From an uncultured Campylobacter sp. (lineage in GTDB: Bacteria; Campylobacterota; Campylobacteria; Campylobacterales; Campylobacteraceae), in assembly GCF_938045345.1 (NCBI RefSeq), contig NZ_CALIMS010000035.1, forward strand, positions 1 through 64,000: a DNA stretch of 64,000 bases, read 5' to 3'. The translations under genes were made by a program, and so were the position numbers. The notes beneath the pieces were generated by a model. It ran no database searches. It worked only from the letters and a program-made list of their open reading frames with translations, and was not told the origin of the DNA. Positions 1-9,545 of the stretch are shown here, piece by piece. Within the stretch, counting starts at the first letter, position 1. The number at the start of each line of letters is the position of its first letter.

Positions 1-2
1 AA

Positions 3-128
3 TTCGGCGAGAAAAACTTCGACAACGCCTATTTTTACATAGAAAACTCGCCGCAGAATTACGCCGAGATCAAAGAGATCATCGATCGCCGCTACGAGGA
101 ATTCTTGAGCTTCAAGGCGGCGAGGTAG
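3..128 (+). CDS. C-terminal fragment of an unidentified protein
   Basis: The window opens inside an open frame that runs 41 residues to a TAG stop at 126-128. The tail is charged and helical-looking (it contains the stretch EIKEIIDRRYEEFLSF). In C. jejuni the gene before hisS is tmk, but this tail does not resemble what I remember of thymidylate kinase, so I do not name it. It is separated from hisS by about 180 bases that contain a candidate promoter. Confidence 0.55.
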   Translation, partial: FGEKNFDNAYFYIENSPQNYAEIKEIIDRRYEEFLSFKAAR

Positions 129-252
129 AAATTTTACCGCCGAGCTTAGCCGGTTTAAAATACACGCCTAAGCCGAAACGGCGCGCGATGTAAATAAGCA
201 GAACCGATACGTTGCTGCGAGCGGCAGGGCTTAAAATTTAGGAAAATTTAAC

Positions 253-258
253 TATAAT
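253..258 (+). promoter_or_regulatory. Candidate -10 box of hisS operon
   Basis: TATAAT lies 48 bases before the hisS ATG in an A+T-rich leader. No clear -35 box is visible, which is usual for Campylobacter sigma-70 promoters. The hisS ribosome binding site AAGGA follows at 293-297. Confidence 0.45.
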
Positions 259-305
259 CGCCGCAAAAATTTGAAAATTTTAAAATTTCACAAAGGATTT
301 TATCG

Positions 306-1547
306 ATGATCAAGGCACTTCGCGGTATGAACGATATTTCAGGCGAGCAGGCGCGCATCTACTCGCAAATTTTAAGCGTGTGCGAGCGCGTGGCGCGCAA
401 TTACGGCTTTTGCCTCATCGAAACGCCCAAGCTCGAGCAGACCACGCTATTTCGCCGCAGCGTCGGCGAGAGCAGCGACATCGTCGGCAAAGAGATGTAT
501 GAGTTTAGCGATAAAAGCGGCGATAGTGTCTGCCTGCGTCCCGAGGGCACCGCGGGTGTCGTGCGCGCCTTTATCGAAAAAAAGCTAGACCGAAGCGGCG
601 GCGTGCATAAATTTTATTATCAAGGCTCGATGTTTCGCTACGAGCGCCCGCAAAAGGGGCGTCTGCGCGAGTTTCATCAATTCGGCGTCGAGTGCTTCGG
701 CGAAAATAGCGTTTATGAGGATGCGAGCGTGATCTTGATGCTAGCTCAAATTTTACGCGAGCTGAATGTCGCCACAACGCTTAAAATCAACTCTTTAGGC
801 GATGAGGAGTGCATGCCTGCGTATAAAACCAAGCTCGTAAATTTCTTACAAGATCGCAAAGACAGGCTCTGCGAGGACTGCCAAAGGCGCATCGACACCA
901 ATCCGATCCGCGTACTGGACTGCAAAAACGAAAGCTGCCAGAAAATTTTAGCCGCCGCGCCGCTTATAACTGAAAATTTAAACGACGCCTGCGCCGCGGA
1001 ATTTACGCAGCTGCAAAGAATTTTAACCCAAAACGGGCAAAAATTTGAAATAGATCCGAAGCTCGTGCGCGGGCTTGATTACTACTGCAAGACCGCCTTT
1101 GAGTTCGTCTCAAGCGATCTTGGCGCACAAAGTGCCGTAGGCGGTGGCGGGCGTTATGACAGACTCGTGGAGTTTTTAGGCGGCAGAAAGACGGCGGGCG
1201 TGGGTTTTGCGATCGGCATCGAGCGAATAGCCGAAATTTTAAAAACGCGCGAAGCCCCACAAGCGCGTGAGGGGCTTTATATCGGCGCACTGGACGAGGC
1301 GTTCGTAAGCATGGCGTTTTCGTTTGCGCTAAAGCTGCGAAAGTTTTGTAAAACTCAAATTTCATACGAGCCCAAGAGCCTAGCCAAGCATTTAAAAGCA
1401 GCCGACGGGGCGGAGGCTAAATTTTGCCTTTGTATCGGGCAGGACGAGTTTGATCGCGCCGAGGTGTGGTGTAAAAATTTAGAGGATCAAACCACCTTTG
1501 CGATTAAATTTAAAGAGGTCGAAGCGTTTTTTAAGGATAGAGCATGA
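306..1547 (+). CDS. hisS: Histidyl-tRNA synthetase
   Basis: Class II aminoacyl-tRNA synthetase that charges tRNA-His in the cytoplasm. The 413 residues fit the family. The N-terminus has the typical RGMNDI start; motif 2 is visible around FRYERPQKGRLREFHQFG; the histidine-binding signatures LVRGLDYY and the glycine-rich GGGGRYD occur near residues 255-285. The ATG is chosen because AAGGA sits 8 bases upstream. The stop overlaps the speA start by four bases (ATGA), so the two are probably translationally coupled. The order hisS-speA-cysE-aspB is as in C. jejuni. Confidence 0.97.
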   Translation: MIKALRGMNDISGEQARIYSQILSVCERVARNYGFCLIETPKLEQTTLFRRSVGESSDIVGKEMYEFSDKSGDSVCLRPEGTAGVVRAFIEKKLDRSGGVHKFYYQGSMFRYERPQKGRLREFHQFGVECFGENSVYEDASVILMLAQILRELNVATTLKINSLGDEECMPAYKTKLVNFLQDRKDRLCEDCQRRIDTNPIRVLDCKNESCQKILAAAPLITENLNDACAAEFTQLQRILTQNGQKFEIDPKLVRGLDYYCKTAFEFVSSDLGAQSAVGGGGRYDRLVEFLGGRKTAGVGFAIGIERIAEILKTREAPQAREGLYIGALDEAFVSMAFSFALKLRKFCKTQISYEPKSLAKHLKAADGAEAKFCLCIGQDEFDRAEVWCKNLEDQTTFAIKFKEVEAFFKDRA

Positions 1548-3382
1548 GCGATTACGGACTAAATATTTGGGGGAATTCCAACTTCACGATAGACGGGGGC
1601 AAACTATGCCTAAACTCCGATTTCAAGCAGCCTTTGGTGGATATCATAAAAGAGATCCGCGCAGACGGCGTGCGAGGCCCGATACTGCTGCGCTTCCCGC
1701 ATCTCATCAAAAAGCAGATCGTCGAAATTTACTCAAATTTTAACCGCGCTATTAAGGAGTTTGATTACAAGGGAAAATTCCACGCCGTCTATCCGCTTAA
1801 AGTAAATCAATTCCCGGGCTTCGTTAGAAATTTAGTCGATATCGGCGAGCCTTACGGATACGGACTCGAGGCCGGCAGCAAGCCCGAGCTGCTGCTAGCG
1901 ATGGCGTATAATAACTACGGCGCGCCGATTACCGTAAACGGTTTTAAAGATAAGGAGCTCATCAATATCGGCTTCATCGCCGCAGAGATGGGGCATAACG
2001 TAACGCTTACGATCGAGGGGTTAAACGAGCTTGAAACCATCATCGAAACGGCTAAGGAGCGGTTTGCGCCAAAGCCATTCATCGGGCTTCGCATCAGGCT
2101 GCATAATTCCGGAAGCGGACTGTGGGCGAAAAGCGGCGGGATAAATTCTAAATTCGGCCTTACCTCGACCGAGCTTATAGAGGCGATAAACTTACTCAAG
2201 AAAAACGACCTCATCGAGCAGTTTACGATGATTCATTTTCATATCGGCTCGCAGATTACAGAGATCCATCCGCTCAAAAAAGCCCTCATCGAGGCGGGCA
2301 ATATCTACACCGAGCTTCGCAAAATGGGTGCGAAAAATTTAAAATCCATAAATTTAGGCGGAGGGCTCGCTATCGAATACTCCCAAGCCAAAGAAAGCTC
2401 CAGCCGCAACTATACGCTAAAAGAATACGCCAACGACGTGGTTTTTTTGCTAAAATCAATCGCAGAGGATAAAAAAGAGGCGGAGCCTGATATCTTTATC
2501 GAGAGCGGCAGATACGTAGCCGCCAGCCACGCAGTGCTCGTAGCGCCGATTTTGGAGCTTTTTACCCAAGAATACACCGAAGAAAAACTCGCCCTAAAAA
2601 AGGATAATCCGCCGGTAGTCGCCGAACTATACGATCTGTATAAAACTCTAAAGCCCTCCAACGCGCTAGAATATCTGCACGATGCTATGTCGCACATGGA
2701 GAGCGTGCTTACCCTTTTTGATCTGGGATACGTCGATCTAATCGACCGCTCAAACGGCGAAATTTTGGTTCATCTAATAATGCGAAAGGCGTATGGAATT
2801 TTAGGCAACAAGCAAGAATACAGCAATTTCTTAAACTCCCTAGGCAACGCTCAAGAACGCTATTTGGTAAATTTCTCGATCTTTCAAAGCCTGCCCGATT
2901 TTTGGGGCATCAAGCAGCACTTCCCGATCATGCCGCTAGAGAGGCTGGATGAGCGCGCCACGCTATCGGCGTCGATCTGGGATATCACCTGCGATAGCGA
3001 CGGAGAGATAGAATTCGATAGTCAAAAAAATCCGCTCTTTCTGCACGATTTTGATCCCGAAAAAGAGGAGTATTTTTTGGGCTTTTTCCTTGTCGGAGCC
3101 TATCAGGAGGTGCTTGGCATGAGCCACAACCTCTTTGCACACCCCACTGAAGCGACCGTGATCTTGCGCGATGACGGCGGCTTTGAGATCAAGGATTTCA
3201 TCGAATCGCAATCGGTCATCGACATCTTGGAGGATATGGACTACGACGTCGTAGATATCCGCGAAAGCCTAAACGAGCGGATCGAAAAATCAGACCTCAT
3301 AGACGCAAAAGAGAAAAAGCATATCCTGGGCGAGCTATATCTGTTTTTAAACGACAACAGCTATCTAAAGACGATCAAATGA
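1544..3382 (+). CDS. speA: Biosynthetic arginine decarboxylase
   Basis: PLP-dependent enzyme that converts arginine to agmatine, the first step of one route to putrescine and spermidine. At 612 residues it matches the long biosynthetic SpeA family rather than short lysine/ornithine decarboxylases. The PLP lysine lies in the stretch AVYPLKVNQ near residue 85, a glycine-rich LGGGLAIEY follows near 270, and the C-terminal half has the expected all-alpha extension. It overlaps hisS and cysE by four bases each, forming one operon. Confidence 0.95.
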   Translation: MSDYGLNIWGNSNFTIDGGKLCLNSDFKQPLVDIIKEIRADGVRGPILLRFPHLIKKQIVEIYSNFNRAIKEFDYKGKFHAVYPLKVNQFPGFVRNLVDIGEPYGYGLEAGSKPELLLAMAYNNYGAPITVNGFKDKELINIGFIAAEMGHNVTLTIEGLNELETIIETAKERFAPKPFIGLRIRLHNSGSGLWAKSGGINSKFGLTSTELIEAINLLKKNDLIEQFTMIHFHIGSQITEIHPLKKALIEAGNIYTELRKMGAKNLKSINLGGGLAIEYSQAKESSSRNYTLKEYANDVVFLLKSIAEDKKEAEPDIFIESGRYVAASHAVLVAPILELFTQEYTEEKLALKKDNPPVVAELYDLYKTLKPSNALEYLHDAMSHMESVLTLFDLGYVDLIDRSNGEILVHLIMRKAYGILGNKQEYSNFLNSLGNAQERYLVNFSIFQSLPDFWGIKQHFPIMPLERLDERATLSASIWDITCDSDGEIEFDSQKNPLFLHDFDPEKEEYFLGFFLVGAYQEVLGMSHNLFAHPTEATVILRDDGGFEIKDFIESQSVIDILEDMDYDVVDIRESLNERIEKSDLIDAKEKKHILGELYLFLNDNSYLKTIK

Positions 3383-4074
3383 GTTTTTGGCAAATTTTAA
3401 AACGGGACTTCACCGAGCCCTTGCACCAAGACCCCGCATGCAACAGCGTATTTGAGATATTTTTCTGCTATCCGGGCGTCTGGGCGCTGATAAATTACCG
3501 CTTCGCGCACTTTTTCTACGAGCGAGGTTTTAAGCTTATAGCTCGTGCGATCAGCGGACTTACTCGCATAATCACAGCCGTAGATATAAACCCGGGCGCA
3601 CGTATCGGCTCGGGCGTGTTTTTCGACCACGCTACGGGGCTTGTCATCGGAGAAACGGCTATCATCGGCGATAACTGTCTGATCTATCAGGGCGTCACTC
3701 TCGGCGGCGTGAGCTTAGAGCACGGCAAGCGCCATCCGACGCTGCAAAACGGCGTCGTAGTAGGCGCGGGAGCCAAAGTGCTAGGCAACATCACCATCGG
3801 CGAAAATTCCAAAATCGGCGCAAATTCCGTCGTCGTAAAGGATGTCGAGCCAAACTGCACCGCCGTGGGCGTGCCCGCTAGAATTTTAGGAAGCTGCGAG
3901 AGCGATCCTTTAGCGCATAATAAAATTCCCGACATCAGCCAGGAGCTTATCAAATATCTCATCAAGCGTATCGAAATTTTGGAAGAGTGCATCTGCAGCG
4001 GCAGAAAAGATATCGCCGCAATGGACGAGGATCTAAATAAATTCTACGAAGAGTATCTGAAATCATTAAAATAA
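3379..4074 (+). CDS. cysE: Serine O-acetyltransferase
   Basis: Transfers acetyl from acetyl-CoA to serine, giving O-acetylserine for cysteine synthesis. The 231 residues carry left-handed beta-helix hexapeptide repeats (for example GVFFDHATGLVIGETAIIGD and the later GAKVLGNITIGENSKIGAN) and the catalytic stretch GGVSLEHGKRHPTL. The short N-terminal helical domain is present. The start overlaps the speA stop (ATGA). The C-terminal helical tail after IPDIS is typical of the epsilonproteobacterial form. Confidence 0.95.
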   Translation: MSFWQILKRDFTEPLHQDPACNSVFEIFFCYPGVWALINYRFAHFFYERGFKLIARAISGLTRIITAVDINPGARIGSGVFFDHATGLVIGETAIIGDNCLIYQGVTLGGVSLEHGKRHPTLQNGVVVGAGAKVLGNITIGENSKIGANSVVVKDVEPNCTAVGVPARILGSCESDPLAHNKIPDISQELIKYLIKRIEILEECICSGRKDIAAMDEDLNKFYEEYLKSLK

Positions 4075-4084
4075 AAGGCTTAAG

Positions 4085-4564
4085 GTGAAAAAAGCTCTAT
4101 TTTTTACGATTTGTGCGATTTTATCGGCAAGCAGCAGCGATACTAATAGCGCGAAAAATTCTGCGAACGACGCCAGAATAAGCCTAGTAAAAAGTCTATA
4201 CATCAAGGATACCTATTTCGGCGATCACAAAAATGTCTTATCGGCTTCTTTCAAATCTGCGCTTATGCAGGATGAAGCATCTGCTGGCGAAGGTGAGGTA
4301 GGCTGCTTGGACTATGATCCGATAATCGGCGGTCAAGATGTCTGCGACGACGCGAAATATGATTTTGAGCTAGGGCAGCGCGATACCGTTGTAGTGACAC
4401 AGACCTGCCCCTACGGCACGCAGACGATAATCTACAAACTCGTCCGTAGCGGAGACGATTATAAAATCGACGATATCTACAACCAAAACCCGAGCGATAG
4501 CAGGGCTTTTAGCGTCAAAAATCAAATTTTAAATTGTCTAAACCAATCCAAGGAGCATCAATGA
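4085..4564 (+). CDS. Small exported protein of unknown function
   Basis: 159 residues starting at a GTG with AAGG just upstream. The first about 17 residues form a signal-peptide-like segment (MKKALFFTICAILSAS). The mature part contains two pairs of cysteines (CLDYDPIIGGQDVC, then a TCPYG and a late LNCL), suggesting disulfides in the periplasm. I do not recognise the family. It lies between cysE and aspB with its TGA overlapping the aspB ATG, so it is co-translated with them; the link to amino-acid metabolism may be only positional. Confidence 0.75.
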   Translation: MKKALFFTICAILSASSSDTNSAKNSANDARISLVKSLYIKDTYFGDHKNVLSASFKSALMQDEASAGEGEVGCLDYDPIIGGQDVCDDAKYDFELGQRDTVVVTQTCPYGTQTIIYKLVRSGDDYKIDDIYNQNPSDSRAFSVKNQILNCLNQSKEHQ

Positions 4565-5739
4565 AATTAACACTTTCAAGTCGCGTAAGCAAGCTCGGTG
4601 AAAGCCTAACGATCGCAATCAGCACTAAAGCCAAACAGATGAAAGCTCAGGGGCAAGATGTCGTGATCCTAAGCGCGGGCGAGCCTGATTTCGATACTGC
4701 AGAAGTCGCTAAAAAGGCGGTTATCGAGGCGATGGCTAAGGGTTGCGGCAAATACACTCCAGTCCGCGGCACGCCTGAAATTTTAAATTTAATCGCGCAG
4801 AAGCTAAAGCGCGATAACGGCCTAAATTACAGACCAGATCAGATCATCACCAACGTCGGCGCCAAGCACTCGCTATTTAACGCCTTTAACTGCATCTTAA
4901 ACGAAGGCGATGAGGTCATAATACCAGCGCCTTATTGGGTCACCTACCCCGAAATCGTAAAATTTTGCGGCAGCAAGCCCGTCATCGTAGCCACCAAGGC
5001 GGAAAACCGATACAAAATCACCGCCTCGCAGCTCAAAGCCGCGATCACGCCGCGCACGAAGGCGCTGTGCCTTTTCAACCCAAGCAACCCCGCAGGCGCC
5101 GTATATTCGCGCCAGGAGCTGCAAGAGCTTGCGGAAGTGCTAAAAGGCACTGAAATTTTGGTAATTGCCGATGAAATTTACGAAAAAATCGTCTTTGGCA
5201 AGAGTTTCATAGCCGCAGCAAGCATCAGCGAGGATATGTTTAGGCGCACCGTGACGATTAACGGGCTAAGCAAATGCGGCGCGATGCCCGGCTGGCGCTT
5301 CGGCTACACCGCCTGTGCTATCGATGAGCTAAATAAGGCGATGATAAACCTGCAAAGCCAAAGCGTCAGCAACGTAGCAAGCATCGTCCAGGCAGGCGCT
5401 ATGCCTGTGCTGCGGGGCGAGGCGGATGATTATATCGAGGAGATGAGGCGCGAATACGAGCGCAGGCGCGATTTTGGCGCAGACGCGATAGGTGCGATCC
5501 CAGGGCTTAGTGTCGTAAAACCAGATGGCGCATTTTATTTCTTCATAGATTGCTCCCAGGTAGAACCTGATAGTATGAAATTCTGCATGCAACTGCTAGA
5601 TAAAGGGCTCGTAGCCACGGTGCCAGGAAGCGGATTTGGTATGGATGGGCACTTCCGCATAAGCTTTGCATGCTCTATGGAAAATCTAAAACGCGGCTTT
5701 GAGCGCATAGAAAAATTCGTAAAAAATTACCACAGATAG
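4561..5739 (+). CDS. aspB: Aspartate aminotransferase (class I)
   Basis: PLP-dependent transaminase interconverting aspartate/2-oxoglutarate and oxaloacetate/glutamate. The class I fold is shown by LSAGEPDFDT near the N-terminus, FNPSNPAGAVYS, the ADEIYEKIVF segment, the PLP-lysine context GLSKCGAMPGWRFGY and the C-terminal FRISFA arginine motif. A longer TTG-started frame opens at 4534, but the ATG at 4561 has AAGGAG 6 bases upstream and the natural N-terminus MKLTLSSRV, so I use it. Last gene of the hisS operon. Confidence 0.95.
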   Translation: MKLTLSSRVSKLGESLTIAISTKAKQMKAQGQDVVILSAGEPDFDTAEVAKKAVIEAMAKGCGKYTPVRGTPEILNLIAQKLKRDNGLNYRPDQIITNVGAKHSLFNAFNCILNEGDEVIIPAPYWVTYPEIVKFCGSKPVIVATKAENRYKITASQLKAAITPRTKALCLFNPSNPAGAVYSRQELQELAEVLKGTEILVIADEIYEKIVFGKSFIAAASISEDMFRRTVTINGLSKCGAMPGWRFGYTACAIDELNKAMINLQSQSVSNVASIVQAGAMPVLRGEADDYIEEMRREYERRRDFGADAIGAIPGLSVVKPDGAFYFFIDCSQVEPDSMKFCMQLLDKGLVATVPGSGFGMDGHFRISFACSMENLKRGFERIEKFVKNYHR

Positions 5740-7158
5740 GCATGCCAGCGAAATTTTGATCTAAATTTTAACGCAGCTCGCCGTAGTAATGGATTTTGAG
5801 ACAAATTTGACTCGACGATACGGCGAATTTTGTGTAAATTTAGCGCAGCGCGACGACGAAATTTTGACCGTAAATTTAGTGCGCACGACAGCAAAATTTA
5901 AAACAAATCTAGTGCGGTGCAACTCGGCGGCAAAATTTGATGTAGATCCTGTCGGGCTTAGCACGGCGCGGCGGTAGAATTTTAACATAATCCCGCGCGG
6001 CGCGGCGGTAGAGCTTAACGCTGATCTTACGCGATGCGGCTCCGCACGATACGGCTTAGCGACGGAATTTATCGACCGCCGGGCGCGGTTAAATTTTGTG
6101 CCGCCTGAGGCGGCTTGGAATTTTTAGAATTTAATGCGGCGGCTCGGTGCGGTTAAATTTCGCGCCGTTTTAATTTAAGAGCATTTAAAATTTCATACCG
6201 TTTTATTTAGGGGCGTTAGAATTTCATACCGCCGCATTACGGAGCCTGTCGCGCGAAATTTTATCTCGGCGGCGATATTTCTAGCGCGGATGGTTCGGCG
6301 CGGCGCGCAGGCGCGATCCGACCGCCAAAGCTTAAATCCGCTTAAATTTAAAATTCCAAGCCCGCTCGGGTTAAATTTCAAACCTAGAGCCCGTTTAAGG
6401 CGAGTGCGGGGAGAGCATAAATACGCGCGCCGCCCAAACGGCGCATAGACGAGACGATCCGCCTCGCCCTATCGCGCCGGCAGACCTAGATAAATTTCAA
6501 ATGTGCCGGCGATCCTGCTACGACGCACCGCGACATGCTTTTGCAAATCTCGCACTTGAAATACCAATTTGCGACTTGTATTTCGGCGACATACAGCGGT
6601 ATGCTTTTGCGAATAGCTCGTTTTGCGGCGGCGATACCGAAGCCTGCGCGAGCGACATACCGCGGTTTTGCGAATGAGCGAAATTCGCCCGTTTATCTTA
6701 TCCGTTCGTTTCCCGCGGGCGCTTGCACGCGCGGGCTCAATCGCGCTTTGATATTTTGATATACGGTACAGCATCTGCGACGCAAAAACGCAGTGGCGCG
6801 AAATACAGAGGTGCAGGAAACGGCCGAGCGGTGCAGACGAAACGAGCGGCGGGAGCAAAAGCGTCCTTTAAATTTTACTCTCGCAAGCCTTAAAAAAATC
6901 CGTTGCGTCACGGCTCGACTTCTTTCTCTGCGTAGCTCGCCGCACTGCCAAAATTTATCGCATGACGAAATCAAGTAGTCTAATCGCGCAGGTCCGGCTA
7001 AAATCGCTCGCTCAAATTTTAAAAATTCGCGTTAAATTTCATCGTCGCGCTAAGTTAAAATTTAGGCTCTTTTAAATTTCTGATACGCGCAAGCCCTTGC
7101 AATAGCTTCTTTTTTAAAATTTTAACGCACATTTAACTAAAAAATTCAATAATTTCAA
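5740..7158 (+). other. Long gene-free stretch of AAATTT/GCGC mosaic
   Basis: About 1.4 kb with no credible gene: open frames are short, overlap on both strands, lack ribosome binding sites and encode basic low-complexity peptides. Every 20-40 bases an AAATTT or AAAATTTT word recurs, separated by G+C-rich words such as GCGCGGCGG or GACGACG. I see no tRNA, rRNA or insertion-sequence signature. The last about 40 bases are A+T-rich and probably hold the promoter of the cytochrome gene at 7189. Confidence 0.6.
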
Positions 7159-7188
7159 ATGTATATTTTACTTTTTAAAGGAGAACAT

Positions 7189-8178
7189 ATGAGAAAAACC
7201 ACCCTTGTTTTAGCGCTTCCGCTCTTTTTTACGCCCGTTTTAGGCTTTGATGTAGCCAAACTCAACGCCAAAAAAGCCGTGCCGTACGAGCAAAAGACGC
7301 AGGAATTTAGGCTACCCGTAGGCATCGACGAAAACGGCGTCATAGACGAGGCAAAGCTCGGCGACTCGCCTTATGCAAAGACCGTCATCTACGGCGCGAA
7401 GCTCATCAACGAGACGACGAGATATCTCGGACCGCAGGCGAAGAATGAAAAAATGCGCTTTGCGGGCAACAACCTCTCCTGTTCGAGCTGCCATACGAGC
7501 GGCGGCGTCGTGCCCGATCAAAGCCCGTTCGTGGGTATCTACGCGAGATTTCCGCAGTATGTCGCGAGATCGGATCAGCTAGTCACGCTGCAAGACCGCA
7601 TAAACGGCTGTTTTCAGCGCTCGATGGCGGGCAGAGCGATCCCTACGAACTCCAAAGAGATGCGCGCGATGATCGCCTACATGCACTGGCTCTCCGCAGG
7701 ATATGAGGTCGGCGCCAAGCTAAAAGGTCAGGGGCTGCCGAAAGCGCAGTTTTTAGACCGCGCGGCGGATCCTAAAAAAGGAGGCGAAATTTACGCCGCA
7801 AAATGCGCCGCCTGCCACGGCGAAAACGGCGAAGGGATAAAAAACGAGGGGTTTGCTCAAAGCGGCGATTACTACACATTCCCCGCGCTTTGGGGCGATG
7901 ACAGCTACAATACGGGCGCCGGTATGTATAGGCTCATCGAAGGGGCGAGGTATGTCAAAGCCACTATGCCTAAAGGAGACGCCTCGCTAAGCTGGGAGGA
8001 AGCTTTCGACGTGACGGCGTATATAAACTCAAAACCGCGCAAGATCAAACCCGATAGGAAGAAAGATTTCCCCGATCTAGACGTCAAGCAGATGGATATG
8101 GACGTGGGGCCCTACAACGACGGATTTGACGAGAATGATCACCGCTTCGGCCCGTATAAGCGCATGATCAAAAAATAA
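7189..8178 (+). CDS. tsdA: Dihaem cytochrome c, TsdA-type thiosulfate dehydrogenase / tetrathionate reductase
   Basis: 329 residues with a signal peptide (MRKTTLVLALPLFFTPVLG) and two haem sites, CSSCH at 98-102 and CAACH at 206-210. The block GNNLSCSSCH, PFVGIYARFPQY and RINGCFQRS is characteristic of TsdA, periplasmic enzymes that interconvert thiosulfate and tetrathionate; Cys141 in INGC is the likely unusual cysteine ligand of haem 1. TsdA of C. jejuni works mainly as a tetrathionate reductase, so respiration is a reasonable guess here. The ATG at 7189 is preferred over an upstream in-frame ATG at 7159 because AAAGGAG precedes it and it begins the signal peptide. Monocistronic: a terminator follows. 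Confidence 0.88.
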   Translation: MRKTTLVLALPLFFTPVLGFDVAKLNAKKAVPYEQKTQEFRLPVGIDENGVIDEAKLGDSPYAKTVIYGAKLINETTRYLGPQAKNEKMRFAGNNLSCSSCHTSGGVVPDQSPFVGIYARFPQYVARSDQLVTLQDRINGCFQRSMAGRAIPTNSKEMRAMIAYMHWLSAGYEVGAKLKGQGLPKAQFLDRAADPKKGGEIYAAKCAACHGENGEGIKNEGFAQSGDYYTFPALWGDDSYNTGAGMYRLIEGARYVKATMPKGDASLSWEEAFDVTAYINSKPRKIKPDRKKDFPDLDVKQMDMDVGPYNDGFDENDHRFGPYKRMIKK

Positions 8179-8185
8179 AATCAAA

Positions 8186-8210
8186 CGCCGTCCTTGCGAC
8201 GGCGGAATTT
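8186..8210 (+). terminator. Rho-independent terminator of tsdA
   Basis: CGCCGTC (8186-8192) and GACGGCG (8198-8204) form a perfect 7-bp stem with a CTTGC loop, followed by GAATTTT. It lies 8 bases after the tsdA stop. Confidence 0.7.
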
Positions 8211-9002
8211 TGACGTAAATTTGTCACGGCTTAGCAGCGAAATTTCTACATAAAATTTAATGCGGCTCAATAGCAAATTTAGTGCGACGCGGCACAGAAT
8301 TTAATACAAATAGCGTGATGTGGCACTGATCTTAAAGCATTCTGCTCGGCGCAGCGCAGAACGGCTCGGGATTTAATGCGGTTGCGCTAGCTAAGCACGA
8401 TTGAATTTCGTGCCGCTTTAATTAAATTTCGAGCTGCCGTATTCAGGAGCGCTTAAATTTTATGCCGTTTTATTAAAATGCTGCTAATTTTGCGCTGTTA
8501 TACTACGACGCCTGCTGCGTTTACGCTGCTCGCGATTTTAAATTTCGCTTCAGGATTTTAAAGCTCATCGCACGACGCATCCGGATTTCGTCGCAAAAGC
8601 TCCGGCGCAAACGCCGCCCGCGGTAGAAATTTTATCGCGGAATTTTAAAATTCCGCGCCGATGTTTTCAAAACCTGCGCTGCCTGCCTCTTGATACAGCC
8701 GCACTAAAATTTAACCAAATAGGCAATCGCACGAGATGCGACGAACAAGACGAGCGTAACGAACGCAATCGACGCCGCAAAGCGACACGCGACGAACCAA
8801 AAAGTGGGCGGCGCAGATCGAAAACGAGCTAAATTTTAAAATTTTACCGCGTCCGAGGCGAGGCCTTGGCGCAAACGCGATAAATTTTATGTTTTAGTGC
8901 GCCTTTGGGCCCAATCGCATCAAATAAATTTTAAACGGAATTCTAACGCTACGGCACTATTTTATATTTTTATAAAGACTATTTTAGTAAAATCAAAGCT
9001 TT
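8205..9002 (+). other. Gene-free stretch before the polyene operon; weak promoter
   Basis: About 800 bases with no credible gene and the same AAATTT/GCGC texture as 5740-7158. The last 60 bases are A+T-rich. TATAAA at 8971-8976 and TAAAAT at 8988-8993 are candidate -10 boxes for the polyene operon. I see no Shine-Dalgarno sequence before the ATG at 9003, so the first gene may be read from a very short or leaderless transcript. Confidence 0.45.
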
Positions 9003-9545
9003 ATGAGCGAGATAAAAATTTTAATCACCGACGAGGATCTGCGCGCCCCGAGGCGACTTTTGAGCAGGCGCGATAAGAAGCTGGCACGAGCGCGAGCCCA
9101 TCTGCGCGAGTTTCGCGTTTCGCGGGCGCTTAAAGCGCGCTTTAAAAAGCGCGGCAAATTTTGCATCTCGCACAAAAGCGCGGAGGGCAAAACGATCGTC
9201 GCCGTGGCTCTAGCGAGGCAAAAATTCGGGCTCGATCTTGAAATTTTAAAACCGCGGAATTTTGCCGCGGCGAGCGAGTTTTGTTTCAACGACTTTGAAC
9301 GCGAACTTTTGGCGGCGGCGGACGAGAGCGAAAAAGCGCTCGTTTTTTATAAAATTTACACGATCAAAGAGGCGCTGATTAAGGCGCGAAGCCTAGGTTT
9401 TTACGCGCTTGATCGCGTGGGGCTGGCGCGCGGCGCAGATGGAGAGGCTTTGGCGCTTGATGAGCGCGGCAGGGCGTGGTCGCACAAGAGCTATATTTTG
9501 GAGGGCGAGATTTTGATTTCGCTCGTTTTTAGGGAGAATTTTTGA
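9003..9545 (+). CDS. 4'-phosphopantetheinyl transferase (polyene cluster)
   Basis: 180 residues of the Sfp/AcpT superfamily. The Mg/CoA signature is seen as GLDLEILKPR near residue 75 and YKIYTIKEALIKA near 117-129, the usual GxDxE and W/F-xxKEA pair. It would convert the two operon-encoded acyl carrier proteins (17511 and 17770) from apo to holo form. The N-terminus is rich in Arg/Lys. First gene of the operon; its TGA overlaps the next start. Confidence 0.85.
   Translation: MSEIKILITDEDLRAPRRLLSRRDKKLARARAHLREFRVSRALKARFKKRGKFCISHKSAEGKTIVAVALARQKFGLDLEILKPRNFAAASEFCFNDFERELLAAADESEKALVFYKIYTIKEALIKARSLGFYALDRVGLARGADGEALALDERGRAWSHKSYILEGEILISLVFRENF

Noticed and set aside
5761..6978. Several overlapping 60-130 codon frames on both strands
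   Set aside because: No ribosome binding sites, low-complexity basic translations, and the same texture as other gaps; the high G+C with few stops explains the open frames.
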